From positions 210,591-274,590 of the forward strand of contig NZ_BJVC01000004.1 in the NCBI RefSeq assembly GCF_007988945.1: a stretch of 64,000 nt of DNA, in the 5' to 3' direction. Origin of the DNA: Swaminathania salitolerans (lineage in GTDB: Bacteria > Pseudomonadota > Alphaproteobacteria > Acetobacterales > Acetobacteraceae). The first letter of the stretch is position 1. The number at the start of each line of letters is the position of its first letter. A program made the position numbers and the translations under genes. The notes beneath the pieces were generated by a model. The model did not search any database and had not been told where the DNA came from. It worked only from the letters and a program-made list of their open reading frames with translations. Positions 9,235 through 18,183 of the stretch are shown here, piece after piece.

Positions 9235-10754
9235 GGCGTCCAACGATACATCCATTTTTCGGAAATCGGTCCCTGCTCGTTGGCGAGCTGGCATTGCAGC
9301 TCGGCCAGCTTGGCATTGCCCGGATAGAATTCGAAGGTGGTCCGCCAGCCCTTGATGTTGGGATTGGGCTCCACCACCACGTTCTTGATCGTTCCGGCAG
9401 ATGACTGCGGCAGAAGATGGAAGGCGGCATTCGGGGGCAGGTTCTCGAAAGGCTTGCCCGTGAAATCGATGACGAACATGCGGCCATCCGCATGGTCGGT
9501 CACGGCGCCGACACGGGTTGCGCCGATCCGTGCCAGATCGGTCGGCCAAGGCGTGTCCCACCCCCAGTACATACGATAGGTATAGGCGTATTCATGCCCT
9601 TCCTGCATCGGCTGCTTCGGTCGCCAGAAGGACACGATATTGTCGTTGACTTCATTGGGGGTCGGGATCTCGACCAGATCGACGGCACCTTCGCCCCAAT
9701 CGCCGATCGGTTCGATCCATAGCGAGGGACGTTTCTCGTAATTCAGCGCCAGATCCTCGAAATCGTGGAAGGCCCTGCGGCGCTGCATCAGACCGAAACC
9801 GTGCGGGCTCGCATCCTGGAACGCCGAGAACTGGAGATCGACGGGATTGTTGAGCGGACGATAGAGCTGGGCGCCGGTACCCGTCCACATCTGGAGCGCT
9901 TCGCTGTCATGGGCGGCAGGGCGCCAGTCATCCACATGATTGCGGTTGTTGGAATCGAAATAGAACATGCCGGTCAGAGCTGCGATCCCGCCCTGGCTGA
10001 TATCGGTGCGCGGGTAGAACGTCGTCTGGACATCGAAGACGGTGGTCGCTCCCGGACGGATGGTGAAGCGGAAGGCACCCACGACCGAAGGGCTGTCCAT
10101 GAGGGCGTGAATGACCACAGAATCGACGCCGGGCTTCGGCTTTTCGAGCCAGAATTCGCGGAAGAGGGCGAATTCCTCTCCCTTCGGATCGCCGGTCCCA
10201 TCGGCAAATCCCCGAGCGGAGAGACCGTAATTCTGACCCTTGGCAACGGCGCGGAAATAGGAGGCGCCCAGAAAGACGGCGCATTCCTCCATGACATTGG
10301 GGGTGTTGATCGCATTGCGCAGGCGCAGACCGGAGAAGCCGAGATCGTCGGTCACGCGCAGCATGGGATCGGGATAGGTGAACATGTCGGGATCGTAGGG
10401 AATCGGGGTCGACGCCCCGTCCACGACCTCGTTCATCAGAATGCGGGGGCGATAGAGAAACCCGCGCGGAAAGAACTCCACATCGAAGGCGAGATTGTCG
10501 CCATGCCACAGCGCACGGTCTTCCTTGAAGGCAATGCCCCGGAACTGGTCGAAGCTCAGATTGTCGATGGCACTCGGCAGCGATTGCGGCGGCGCCTTGT
10601 AGGCCGATTTCGAGAGCTTCTGGGCGATCAGGCGTACGGTATTATTGTCGAATGGCGTGGTCTGGGCGGCGGGTGGCGCCGCTGCCCTTGCTACCTTGCC
10701 GGCCCCCAGTAGTGAGAGGCCGGCACCGAGTTTGACGAGATCGCGACGCAGCAC
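9231..10754 (-). CDS. opgG: Periplasmic glucan biosynthesis protein OpgG/OpgD
   Basis: A periplasmic beta-sandwich protein needed for the structure and release of osmoregulated glucans. GTG 10754 is chosen because GGAG lies nine bases upstream. The resulting N-terminus MLRRDLVKLGAGLSLLGAG has a twin-arginine (Tat) pattern, as in OpgD. Family blocks include FDQFRGIAFK, ALWHGDNLAFDVEFFPRGF, IGDWGEGAVDLVEIP and YRMYWGWDTPW. About 507 residues matches the family. It is coupled to opgH by a 4-nt overlap. OpgG and OpgD cannot be told apart firmly here; the Tat-like signal leans to OpgD. Confidence 0.92.
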   Translation of the reverse strand: MLRRDLVKLGAGLSLLGAGKVARAAAPPAAQTTPFDNNTVRLIAQKLSKSAYKAPPQSLPSAIDNLSFDQFRGIAFKEDRALWHGDNLAFDVEFFPRGFLYRPRILMNEVVDGASTPIPYDPDMFTYPDPMLRVTDDLGFSGLRLRNAINTPNVMEECAVFLGASYFRAVAKGQNYGLSARGFADGTGDPKGEEFALFREFWLEKPKPGVDSVVIHALMDSPSVVGAFRFTIRPGATTVFDVQTTFYPRTDISQGGIAALTGMFYFDSNNRNHVDDWRPAAHDSEALQMWTGTGAQLYRPLNNPVDLQFSAFQDASPHGFGLMQRRRAFHDFEDLALNYEKRPSLWIEPIGDWGEGAVDLVEIPTPNEVNDNIVSFWRPKQPMQEGHEYAYTYRMYWGWDTPWPTDLARIGATRVGAVTDHADGRMFVIDFTGKPFENLPPNAAFHLLPQSSAGTIKNVVVEPNPNIKGWRTTFEFYPGNAKLAELQCQLANEQGPISEKWMYRWTP

Positions 10755-10889
10755 TGTGACTATCTCCGGCAAGCCCGGTAAAATACCGGGCGAAATCTGA
10801 TTTTCCTAACGCCCATAGGTTACTTTGGGACACAGAAAAACCTGCCTGCCTCAGAAATCTGTCACGAGTGCGGCTTTCGCCCGCTCATT

Positions 10890-12353
10890 TCAGACGGGCA
10901 GCGCCGCCTTGACGCCTTTTTCCCGGATGATCTTGCGCAGTTCGATCACTTTCGCGTCAAGCTCGGCATGGTCGAGGTTCTGCCAGCCATCGAAAGCCGG
11001 AAGCGAGAGCGCCGTTTCGAAATCGTCGCTCCGGGCGGTCTTCCAGGTTGCATCCGTGAAGGTCGGCTCGATCGGCTCGTAGCTTTCGCCCTTCTCGTTC
11101 TTGCCGCGCAGCATTTCGAGATAGGCCGCAAGACCATAGGCCACACGGTCGAGATCCCGCCCGTCCGAAAGCAGGTTGCGGATCGTCGCCGTCCAGAACA
11201 CCTGGACCTTCGATGCGCCATCGCTGCCGATCCGCAGGTTCTGGTCTGCCATGGCAGGGTTCGAGAACCGGGAAATGACCGATTTCTTGTACTCCTGCAG
11301 ATCTTCCCCGGGAGCGGCCTTGAGCGTGGGAATGACATCCGTGTCGAGATAGGTCTCGACCAGCTTGCGCAGGTCGGGATCGCTGATCGACTCGTCGATA
11401 TGCTCGTAACCGAGCAGAAGGCCGGAGAAGGCGAGGAAGATGTGGGACGCGTTCAGCATCCTGATCTTCATGTATTCGTAATCGGTCACGTCATCGACCA
11501 TCTGCACGCCGACCTTTTCGAGATCGGGCCTGCCATCGGCGAAATCGTCCTCGATCACCCATTGGGTGAAATCCTCTGCGACCAGGGGAAGCAGATCGTC
11601 GAGGCCGCTTTCACGGTTCAGCCTCTCTGCGATGGCAGGGGAAACCGTCGGTGTGATGCGATCGACCATCGCATTGGGGAATGTCGCGTTTTCCTCGATC
11701 CATTTCGCCAGCTCCGGATCGCGGGCGCGGGCATAGCCGAGGAACGCCTTGCGGGCGACGTTGCCGTTATGGCGCAGATTGTCGCAGGACATGATGGTGA
11801 ACGCCTTGTGTCCCGCATCGCGACGACGGCGCAGCGCCTCGACCACATAGCCGAACACGGTTGCCGGTTCCCCGGGGTTGGCGAGGTCCTTCCTGACGGC
11901 TTCGTTCCCGAGATCGAATTCCTCGGTCTTCTCGTCGATATTGTATCCTCCTTCCGTGATCGTCATCGAGACGATCCGGATCGAGGGGTCGGACAGGCGC
12001 TCGAGGACCGTCTCGCAGCCCTGGGAGGCGAGGAGGTAGTCGCGCAGGGCGCCGTTGATGCTGCGCTTGCTCTCGCCGGAGGGCGCCGTCTCGGTGAGGG
12101 AGAACAGGCAATCCTGCTTCCTGAAATCCTCGGCCTTCTTTCTGGAACGCTCGCCGAAGGTCAGGCCGACCCCGATGATTCCCCAATCCTGCTGGCCCGG
12201 AAGTGCGAGTACCTTGTTGATGTAATAGGCCTCATGCGCGCGGAAGAAGTTACCGACACCGAAATGCACGATTCCGGGCTTGATGTCGTCGAGATCGTAG
12301 GACGGACCGGCGACGCCGTCGGGCAGGGTCTTCAGGGTCTCACGGGTGATCAT
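10890..12353 (-). CDS. Long-chain polyol dehydrogenase, mannitol dehydrogenase family
   Basis: A cytoplasmic NAD(P)-dependent oxidoreductase interconverting a ketose and a polyol, such as fructose and mannitol. The 487-residue length fits the family. The Rossmann region IVHFGVGNFFRAHEAYYI lies near residues 28-45, TITEGGYNID follows, and the signature MKIRMLNASHIFLAFSG near residue 292 carries the catalytic Lys and the Asn/His pair. Substrate choice (mannitol, sorbitol, arabitol, 5-ketofructose) cannot be read from sequence. Start ATG 12353 follows GAGGGATTTGAGCCT. A 276-bp gap upstream may hold its promoter. Confidence 0.92.
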   Translation of the reverse strand: MITRETLKTLPDGVAGPSYDLDDIKPGIVHFGVGNFFRAHEAYYINKVLALPGQQDWGIIGVGLTFGERSRKKAEDFRKQDCLFSLTETAPSGESKRSINGALRDYLLASQGCETVLERLSDPSIRIVSMTITEGGYNIDEKTEEFDLGNEAVRKDLANPGEPATVFGYVVEALRRRRDAGHKAFTIMSCDNLRHNGNVARKAFLGYARARDPELAKWIEENATFPNAMVDRITPTVSPAIAERLNRESGLDDLLPLVAEDFTQWVIEDDFADGRPDLEKVGVQMVDDVTDYEYMKIRMLNASHIFLAFSGLLLGYEHIDESISDPDLRKLVETYLDTDVIPTLKAAPGEDLQEYKKSVISRFSNPAMADQNLRIGSDGASKVQVFWTATIRNLLSDGRDLDRVAYGLAAYLEMLRGKNEKGESYEPIEPTFTDATWKTARSDDFETALSLPAFDGWQNLDHAELDAKVIELRKIIREKGVKAALPV

Positions 12354-12477
12354 AGGCTCAAATCCCTCGTTATTGGTTCAGGCTTCTCTTTTCCCGGCCC
12401 GACCGATGCCCCCGGCTTGCAGGGCCAGAGGGCAGAAGCGCCGGTATCGCGAACGGACATGTCGCTCCTCCCAGGCT

Positions 12478-12509
12478 GGAGTTCGGCCCGGCAGGAGTTC
12501 GGCCCGGCA
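12478..12509. repeat. Two perfect 16-bp direct repeats
   Basis: GGAGTTCGGCCCGGCA occurs twice back to back in the 276-bp gap (12354-12629) between the polyol dehydrogenase start and the FUSC gene stop. The rest of that gap shows no gene. Confidence 0.85.
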
Positions 12510-12629
12510 GAAGATCCGGACAACGAACCCGTGCATACGGGCCGTCGCGGGCGGGAAACGGGGCTGTTCTCCCCCGGTCAACGTCCGGACCATGTCCCGG
12601 GTTCACGGCAATGTCATCCCCTCTGCGGG

Positions 12630-13685
12630 TTAATTACCGATCATCTCCCGCAGATCCCTGGCGCGGCTTTCGGGCTTGCTCATGAGAACATCGGTCGCGC
12701 GTCGCAGATCCTGACGCAGCAGGGAGATGACGAAATGCATCTCCGGCAGGGCATCCTGACCCAGGGTCGGCAGAGCGCTGAGCACGTCTTCACGTCCGGG
12801 GCGTTCCGGGTTTCCCGTCGCCTTGCCCGAGGCGTGGATCTCGCATCGTCGTGCAAGTGCGCGATAGGCGTGACTCAGACCGGTATGCAGACCGGCCACG
12901 CCGGAAAACCCGCCCCGGTCCTTTCCCGCGTTGATCGCCCTTGCGACGAGCATGGTATCGCTGAGCATGCGCCGCATCAGGGCGGGCAGAACGCTGAGGA
13001 TCGGATGACGCTTCTCGAGCAGACCCCAGTTTTCCCGATAGGCTTCCGCCACGCATTCGTTCAGGGTGATGAGATTGCGGGCGCAGTGATCGTTGCGCTT
13101 CTCGAGGTCGTTCCAGATCTCTTCCCGGCGCAGGGCTGCCTGCAGGAGATCGTCCATTTCGCGGAACATCCGCGCGGCCACGAGAAACCCCCGCCTGCGG
13201 GCATTGGCATGCAACACGACGAAGGACACGACGAGCGAGACCAGAACGCCGAGAAAGATGGCGGTGAGGCGTTCGGTCAGCGGCCAGTAGGGATTGCTGC
13301 CCCGCGACGGAAGCAGATAGACGATCATGAGGGTCACACCGGCGAAACGGAGCGACGGGCGCACCGCAGCCAGATAGGCCAGAGGCAGCAGAGCCACGGC
13401 GAAGACCGGCCAGTAAAAGCCCAGGATCAGGCGCGCAGTGATGGCCAGCGTGCCGATGACGGCGCCGAGAAGCGTGCCGACGATCTGGTCGCGTGCGGTC
13501 GAGACGGTCTGGTCGATGCTCGATTGCGTGACGATGAGCGCCGTGATCAGCGCCCAGATCGTTTCATCCAGACCCAGAGAGATGCCTATCCCCCAGCAGA
13601 GCCCGACAGCGACGAGCGTGCGGACCATCTGCCTCCAGGGCGCTTCTCCGTCTGCCCGGATCTGAAGCAGAGCGGTAAAGCGCAT
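12630..13685 (-). CDS. FUSC-like inner-membrane protein
   Basis: A 351-residue protein with an N-terminal half of about six membrane helices (VRTLVAVGLCWGIGISLG, TARDQIVGTLLGAVIGTLAI, VFAVALLPLAYLAAV, IFLGVLVSLVVSFVVLH). A cytoplasmic helical domain follows. The RDQIVGTLLGA segment is the hallmark of the FUSC / aromatic-acid exporter / aluminium-activated transporter superfamily. Substrate unknown. It starts three bases after the degP stop and is probably the last gene of an opgC-degP-FUSC operon. Confidence 0.8.
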   Translation of the reverse strand: MRFTALLQIRADGEAPWRQMVRTLVAVGLCWGIGISLGLDETIWALITALIVTQSSIDQTVSTARDQIVGTLLGAVIGTLAITARLILGFYWPVFAVALLPLAYLAAVRPSLRFAGVTLMIVYLLPSRGSNPYWPLTERLTAIFLGVLVSLVVSFVVLHANARRRGFLVAARMFREMDDLLQAALRREEIWNDLEKRNDHCARNLITLNECVAEAYRENWGLLEKRHPILSVLPALMRRMLSDTMLVARAINAGKDRGGFSGVAGLHTGLSHAYRALARRCEIHASGKATGNPERPGREDVLSALPTLGQDALPEMHFVISLLRQDLRRATDVLMSKPESRARDLREMIGN

Positions 13686-13688
13686 CGC

Positions 13689-15290
13689 TCAGTCTCCCGA
13701 AAGCGGCAGAGGCACCCAGCGCAACCCGTCCTGCCCCTGTACAAGCAGCAGAACCGTATGTTTCTTCTGTGCGCGTGCGCGCGCGAGTTCCTTTGAAAGG
13801 GCCTCTGGCGCATTCACGGCGATCTGCTGCACTTCCGTCACCACGTCGCCCGGCTGGAGGCCCCGCGTATCGGCAGGACCGTCCTGCGTCACATCGGTCA
13901 CCACGACGCCTCTCTGGGAGTCGGACAATCCGTATTTCGTGCGGTTCGCATCGTCGATGGCCGCAAAGGTCACGCCGAGATCCGCCAGGGCGAGCGTGCT
14001 CGGCCCTTTGGTCTTCTCGGGGGTGGGCGGCATGTCGGGCGCCTCGGGAGAGGCCTTGACCGTCACGAGGGCCTCGCGCGTCTTTCCCTTGCGCCACAGA
14101 CCGAAACGCGCCCGGGTGCCGGGTGCGATCTCTGCCACCAGACGCGGCAGGGCATGGCCGTCGATCGGCTTGCCGTCGAGCGAGAGAATGACGTCGCCCG
14201 TCTTCATCCCGGCCGCCGATGCCGGTCCCTTGGGATCGACGGTCGCGATCATGGCGCCCTTCTCGGGTTTGAGGCCGATGCTGTCCGCAATCTCGTGCGT
14301 GACATTCTGTACCCGGACCCCGATCCAGCCGCGCGAGACATGGCCGTCACGACGCAGCTGCTCGATGACGCCGCGCGCATCATTGGCCGGAATGGCGAAG
14401 CCGATACCGATGGAGCCGCCGCTCGAGCTGTAGATGGCGGTGTTGATGCCGATGACCTGACCGTCGAGATCGAAGAGCGGCCCGCCCGAATTGCCGCGAT
14501 TGATGGACGCGTCGGTCTGGATGTAGTCGTCGTAGAGCCCGTGATTGATATCGCGCCCCCGGGAGGAAACGATCCCGTTCGTGACCGTGCCGGACAGGCC
14601 GAACGGGTTGCCGATGGCGAGCACGCGATCGCCGACGCGCGCCTTGTCGCTGTCGCCGAAGGCAACGGTCGGGAACGGGGCCTTGCCGTCGATCTTGATG
14701 ACGGCAAGGTCGGTCCGGCTGTCGCGACCGACGATTCTGGCGGGGAGTACCGTACCGTCCTGAAGGGTGACCGAGACCTTGTCGGCATCCTTGATGACGT
14801 GATTGTTGGTGACGATGAAGCCGTCCGGCGAGATGATGAAGCCGGAACCGAGTGCCTGCATCTTGCGGGGTGGCCCCGAAGGGGTGGGGCGACGGTTCAT
14901 GTAGTCGTGGAAGAATTTTTCCATCGGCGAGCCGGGCGGAAACTGGGGAACCTGCGGCCCGTCTTCCGGGCTCGCATCCGGCCCGTCATCGTCGTCGTCG
15001 CTTTCGCCCGGTTTCAGCGTGGCGGAAATCGAGATGTTCACGACAGCAGGGAGCAGTCTGGCAGCCAGATCGGCATAGCTGTCCGGCGCGGCATGGACGG
15101 CACGTGCCGCCGGAGGCGAGATCGCGGGCTCGGCCAGGGCGCGCGGTGCCAAAGCGTATGGTGCCAGAGCCGATGGTGCCAGAGCGTAGGACGCCAGAGC
15201 GCACGGTGTCAGAACGCATAGTGTCCGGGCGAGCGGCGCGGCCGACAGACAGCTTCCCATAAGGGCGGCGAGAACGGAGCGGTGTTTCAT
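13689..15290 (-). CDS. degP: Periplasmic serine protease Do/DegP (HtrA)
   Basis: Envelope quality-control protease and chaperone. The trypsin-like domain shows the catalytic triad: His in IVTNNHVI near 163, Asp in RTDLAVIK near 194, Ser in NRGNSGGPLF near 266. Two PDZ domains follow (GWIGVRVQNV with GMKTGDVILSLDG; GVVVTDVTQDGPA with GLQPGDVVTEV). The N-terminus is unusual: a signal region extended by LAPYA-type pentapeptide repeats encoded by a 15-bp tandem array. An acidic stretch (ESDDDDDGPD) sits in the Q-linker/LA-loop area. It lies between opgC and the FUSC gene in one minus-strand run. Confidence 0.95.
   Translation of the reverse strand: MKHRSVLAALMGSCLSAAPLARTLCVLTPCALASYALAPSALAPYALAPRALAEPAISPPAARAVHAAPDSYADLAARLLPAVVNISISATLKPGESDDDDDGPDASPEDGPQVPQFPPGSPMEKFFHDYMNRRPTPSGPPRKMQALGSGFIISPDGFIVTNNHVIKDADKVSVTLQDGTVLPARIVGRDSRTDLAVIKIDGKAPFPTVAFGDSDKARVGDRVLAIGNPFGLSGTVTNGIVSSRGRDINHGLYDDYIQTDASINRGNSGGPLFDLDGQVIGINTAIYSSSGGSIGIGFAIPANDARGVIEQLRRDGHVSRGWIGVRVQNVTHEIADSIGLKPEKGAMIATVDPKGPASAAGMKTGDVILSLDGKPIDGHALPRLVAEIAPGTRARFGLWRKGKTREALVTVKASPEAPDMPPTPEKTKGPSTLALADLGVTFAAIDDANRTKYGLSDSQRGVVVTDVTQDGPADTRGLQPGDVVTEVQQIAVNAPEALSKELARARAQKKHTVLLLVQGQDGLRWVPLPLSGD
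15139..15228. repeat. 15-bp tandem repeat, six imperfect units, in the degP signal region
   Basis: Units of the form GCGTATGGTGCCAGA follow one another six times with a few changes each. In the degP frame they encode LASYA, LAPSA, LAPYA, LAPRA between the hydrophobic signal start and the mature protease. The period keeps the reading frame, so copy changes would lengthen or shorten the segment in steps of five residues. Confidence 0.85.
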
Positions 15291-15309
15291 GATGCCACGC
15301 TAACGCACT

Positions 15310-16578
15310 TCATGGGTTTGCGTCACCTGTCTCCGCGGGGCCATGCTCCGACGGGCCATCCGGGCCAGATGCCTTGCTGGCCTCTGCCTCGGCCCGGGCC
15401 TGCGCGCGCGTTTCTCCGGCCATGAGAGCGGCCTGGCGGCGATGACCGTCGAGCCAGTAGGCGAGCCCGTACACGCCAAGGAAACCGGAGAGATTGACCA
15501 GGATCTGGATGGCCCAGCCTGCGCCGAAATTGTTCATGACCAGCCGGGCGAACAGGTCGAGAATGGTCCCGAGGCTGAAAACCTCGAGGGAGTGACGACC
15601 GAGCATGGCGAGGCCCTGACCGATTCGTGTCTCGGAAAGCCGGGTCGCGGTCGAAGAGGATTGGACGAGAACGAGGATCGCCAGCGCCTCGACCCAGCGC
15701 CAGAGCGCGAGATCGGATTTGTCCGCATGGGGGATGACGTCGATCGGCCGGAGGCTCGGCAGGTTCCAGACGTCATAGGGGAAGCATTCCAGCGCACCGA
15801 AGACGAGATAGGCGCCCGCAGCGAGACGCGCCCAGAGGGGGCCGGGCAGATTGCCCCCCCGCTTGCCTGCCATGACCGCCGCCAGCATTCCCATGGTGAA
15901 GATGAACTGCCAGGCGAAGGGGTTGAAATACCATCCGTCGGGATCGAGCCAGTTGGGCAGGTTGAGCGTGGGATCGCTGTTGATCAGCAGCCAGAGCGCT
16001 GCGCTGCATCCGGCCAGAAGCCAAGGCGAGCATGTCCAGAGGAAGACGAGAAGCGGCAAAGCCAGAAGCAGGACGATATAAAGGGGCAGGATGTTCAGAT
16101 TGCTCGGCAGGGCCTCGAGCGTCAGGACATGCCAGATCCAGTCATGCCCGTGTGCCAGCTCGGGCTCGAGAAAATCCACGGGAACCGGCAGGAAATGCCG
16201 CCATTGCCGGATGGTGACGACCGAGACGAGCAGCATGACCATCTGGAAGAGGTAGAGCCGCCAGCACCGGCGCAGGATACGCTCGATACCGACAAGCCAT
16301 CCCCCGTCCGGCGGCCCGCGCAGGATGAGGCGTCCATAGGCGAGCCAGGACGCATAACCGGCGAGGAGCACGAAGATCTCGGCCGCATCGGCAAATCCGA
16401 AATTGCGCAGGGTGAACCGGTTGAGAACGTCCTGAGGGGCATGATCGGCAAGCATCATGAGCAGCGCGATGCCGCGCAACGCGTCGATACGGTGGTCGCG
16501 CCGCTTCCGTCTTGTGGGTGTCTCCGCCCCCCCGGAGGGGGGGGAGCCCATGGGAACTCCGGTTCTGGCCTCGCTCAT
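15310..16578 (-). CDS. opgC: OpgC-type membrane protein (glucan succinylation family)
   Basis: A multi-pass acyltransferase-3-like protein. OpgC proteins add succinyl groups to periplasmic glucan. ATG 16578 gives MSEARTGVPMGS. The family block DHRIDALRGIALLMMLADH is followed by FGFADAAEIFVLLAGYASWLAYG, RCWRLYLFQM, DWIWHVLTLEALPS, GWYFNPFAWQFIFTMGM and GRHSLEVFSLG. About ten membrane helices are visible in 422 residues, ending in an Ala/Glu-rich tail. It lies 19 bp upstream of degP and 4.5 kb from opgGH on the same strand, which supports a glucan role. Confidence 0.88.
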   Translation of the reverse strand: MSEARTGVPMGSPPSGGAETPTRRKRRDHRIDALRGIALLMMLADHAPQDVLNRFTLRNFGFADAAEIFVLLAGYASWLAYGRLILRGPPDGGWLVGIERILRRCWRLYLFQMVMLLVSVVTIRQWRHFLPVPVDFLEPELAHGHDWIWHVLTLEALPSNLNILPLYIVLLLALPLLVFLWTCSPWLLAGCSAALWLLINSDPTLNLPNWLDPDGWYFNPFAWQFIFTMGMLAAVMAGKRGGNLPGPLWARLAAGAYLVFGALECFPYDVWNLPSLRPIDVIPHADKSDLALWRWVEALAILVLVQSSSTATRLSETRIGQGLAMLGRHSLEVFSLGTILDLFARLVMNNFGAGWAIQILVNLSGFLGVYGLAYWLDGHRRQAALMAGETRAQARAEAEASKASGPDGPSEHGPAETGDANP

Positions 16579-16722
16579 GTCCTGCCTCGTTCTCCTGACC
16601 GGCCACCCCCTGCCGGGGGGACATCGTTGCGTCGGCTCATACGCGCTCATGCCTGTGCGATCCACTTCCCGCCATGCTAGACCGGAGGATCACGGACCGG
16701 CCCCGTCTGCCAGAGGACAAAC

Positions 16723-17862
16723 ATGACCGATTTTGACAAACCCGCCAACGAGACCGATCAGCGCCGGATTCTCGAGACGCTCAGCCTGGTCAAGGATGAT
16801 GCCGGGACCTCCAACGTCCTGAATTTCGCCTCTCTGGAGGGGGTCGCGGTGCGTGACGGTCACGCGCATGTGTCCCTTGCCACCTCGCGGGAGAATGCGG
16901 CCCGGATCGAACCCATGCGGTCGCGTCTCGAAGCGGCGCTCGCCAGCCTGCCGGGGATATCGCGGGCGACGCTCGTGCTGACGGCCCATCGCGCGCCGGG
17001 AGCCGCCCAGCCCCAGGGGCACCGGCCGTTCCGGCTCGACCAGCCTGCAAACAGCCCGGGCCATCCGCAGCCGACCCGACCGGATGGCAAGGCCCTGCCC
17101 CAGGTGCGCGCCATCATCGCGGTGGCCTCGGGCAAGGGAGGGGTCGGCAAATCCACCACGGCGGTCAATCTGGCAGCCGGTCTGGCGCAGCTCGGGCTCC
17201 GTACGGGGATGCTGGATGCGGATATCTACGGTCCCTCGCTGCCGCGTATGCTCGGGCATTCGGCAAAACCCGCCCTTGAAAACGGCAAGATCATCCCGGT
17301 CGAAGCCTGGGGCATGCACGCGATGTCGATCGGTTTTCTGGTGGACGAGCAGCAGGCCATGATCTGGCGCGGTCCCATGGTCATGGGGGCGATCGGACAG
17401 TTTCTGGCCGATGTGGCATGGCCCGAACTCGACGTGCTCGTCATCGACATGCCCCCCGGGACGGGTGACGCGCAACTGACCATCGCGCAGAAACTCAGCC
17501 TTCGCGGTGCGGTCATCGTCTCCACCCCGCAGGATATCGCCCTGCTCGACGCCCGCAGGGGGCTGGCCATGTTCGAGCGCATGAACGTGCCGCTTCTCGG
17601 TGTGGTCGAGAACATGTCCTATTTCTGCTGTCCGAACTGCAACCATCGTACGGAGCTGTTCGGCCATGGCGGCGCGCGGGACGAGGCAGAAAAGGCGGGG
17701 GTGCCTTTCCTCGGCGAGATCCCGCTGCTGACGGATATCCGCATGAGTGCCGATGCCGGAACGCCGATCATTCTCTCGGCGCCGGAGAGCGAGGCGGCCC
17801 ATGCCTATACGCGCCTTGCCCGCTCGGTCGCAGACAGTCTCAGGCTGGGGGCGGGCGCATGA
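16723..17862 (+). CDS. mrp: Mrp/ApbC-type P-loop iron-sulfur cluster carrier
   Basis: A cytoplasmic ATPase that carries and delivers [4Fe-4S] clusters. An N-terminal MIP18/DUF59-like domain (residues 10-90) and a Pro-rich linker precede the deviant Walker A VASGKGGVGKST near 135-145. Then come DADIYGPSLPRMLG, the Walker B-like VLVIDMPPGTGDAQLT and the cluster-binding pair CPNC near 302-305. 379 residues is typical. Its ATGA stop overlaps the start of the small lipoprotein gene. It diverges from opgC across a 144-bp gap. Confidence 0.95.
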   Translation: MTDFDKPANETDQRRILETLSLVKDDAGTSNVLNFASLEGVAVRDGHAHVSLATSRENAARIEPMRSRLEAALASLPGISRATLVLTAHRAPGAAQPQGHRPFRLDQPANSPGHPQPTRPDGKALPQVRAIIAVASGKGGVGKSTTAVNLAAGLAQLGLRTGMLDADIYGPSLPRMLGHSAKPALENGKIIPVEAWGMHAMSIGFLVDEQQAMIWRGPMVMGAIGQFLADVAWPELDVLVIDMPPGTGDAQLTIAQKLSLRGAVIVSTPQDIALLDARRGLAMFERMNVPLLGVVENMSYFCCPNCNHRTELFGHGGARDEAEKAGVPFLGEIPLLTDIRMSADAGTPIILSAPESEAAHAYTRLARSVADSLRLGAGA

Positions 17863-18053
17863 GGCGGTTTGCGCGCCTCATCGTCCTGGCATCGGGGGTC
17901 GGTCTTGCGGTATCCGGTTGTGCCGGTCACGCGGTGAAGCATCGTGGCTATGCGGCGGATGGCTATGGCGTGATCGACGACTCGCCCCATCTGCCGCCGC
18001 CTTCCGGATTGTGGCAGCACGCCCCCCGGACACCCGCCCCCCACGTGGAGTAA
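17859..18053 (+). CDS. Small predicted lipoprotein
   Basis: A 64-residue protein with a signal peptide and lipobox (LAVSGC, Cys near residue 21), then a short polar tail rich in His, Pro and Gly. No family is recognised. It overlaps mrp by four bases and is probably co-translated with it. Confidence 0.6.
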   Translation: MRRFARLIVLASGVGLAVSGCAGHAVKHRGYAADGYGVIDDSPHLPPPSGLWQHAPRTPAPHVE

Positions 18054-18093
18054 CGTGCCGGAACCGGTTCTCCGGACTATCCGCTCCCGCCCC

Positions 18094-18168
18094 GGGCAGT
18101 ATTCCGGCCAGCGATATTCCGGCCAGCGTTATCCGGGCCAGCGTTATCCGGGCGGGTGTTGTTCGCGC
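18094..18168. repeat. 15-bp tandem repeat, about five units
   Basis: CAGCGTTATCCGGGC occurs twice exactly, preceded by CAGCGATATTCCGGC and GGGCAGTATTCCGGC and followed by a decayed unit. It fills most of the gap between the lipoprotein gene and the convergent stop at 18184. Confidence 0.85.
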
Positions 18169-18183
18169 TGGCGATGTCCTTTC

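Noticed and set aside
10968..13796. A 942-codon open frame on the plus strand
   Set aside because: It is antisense to the polyol dehydrogenase and FUSC genes, which have clear family motifs. Its product is rich in Arg, Asp and His with no recognisable domain, as expected from opposite-strand frames in GC-rich DNA.
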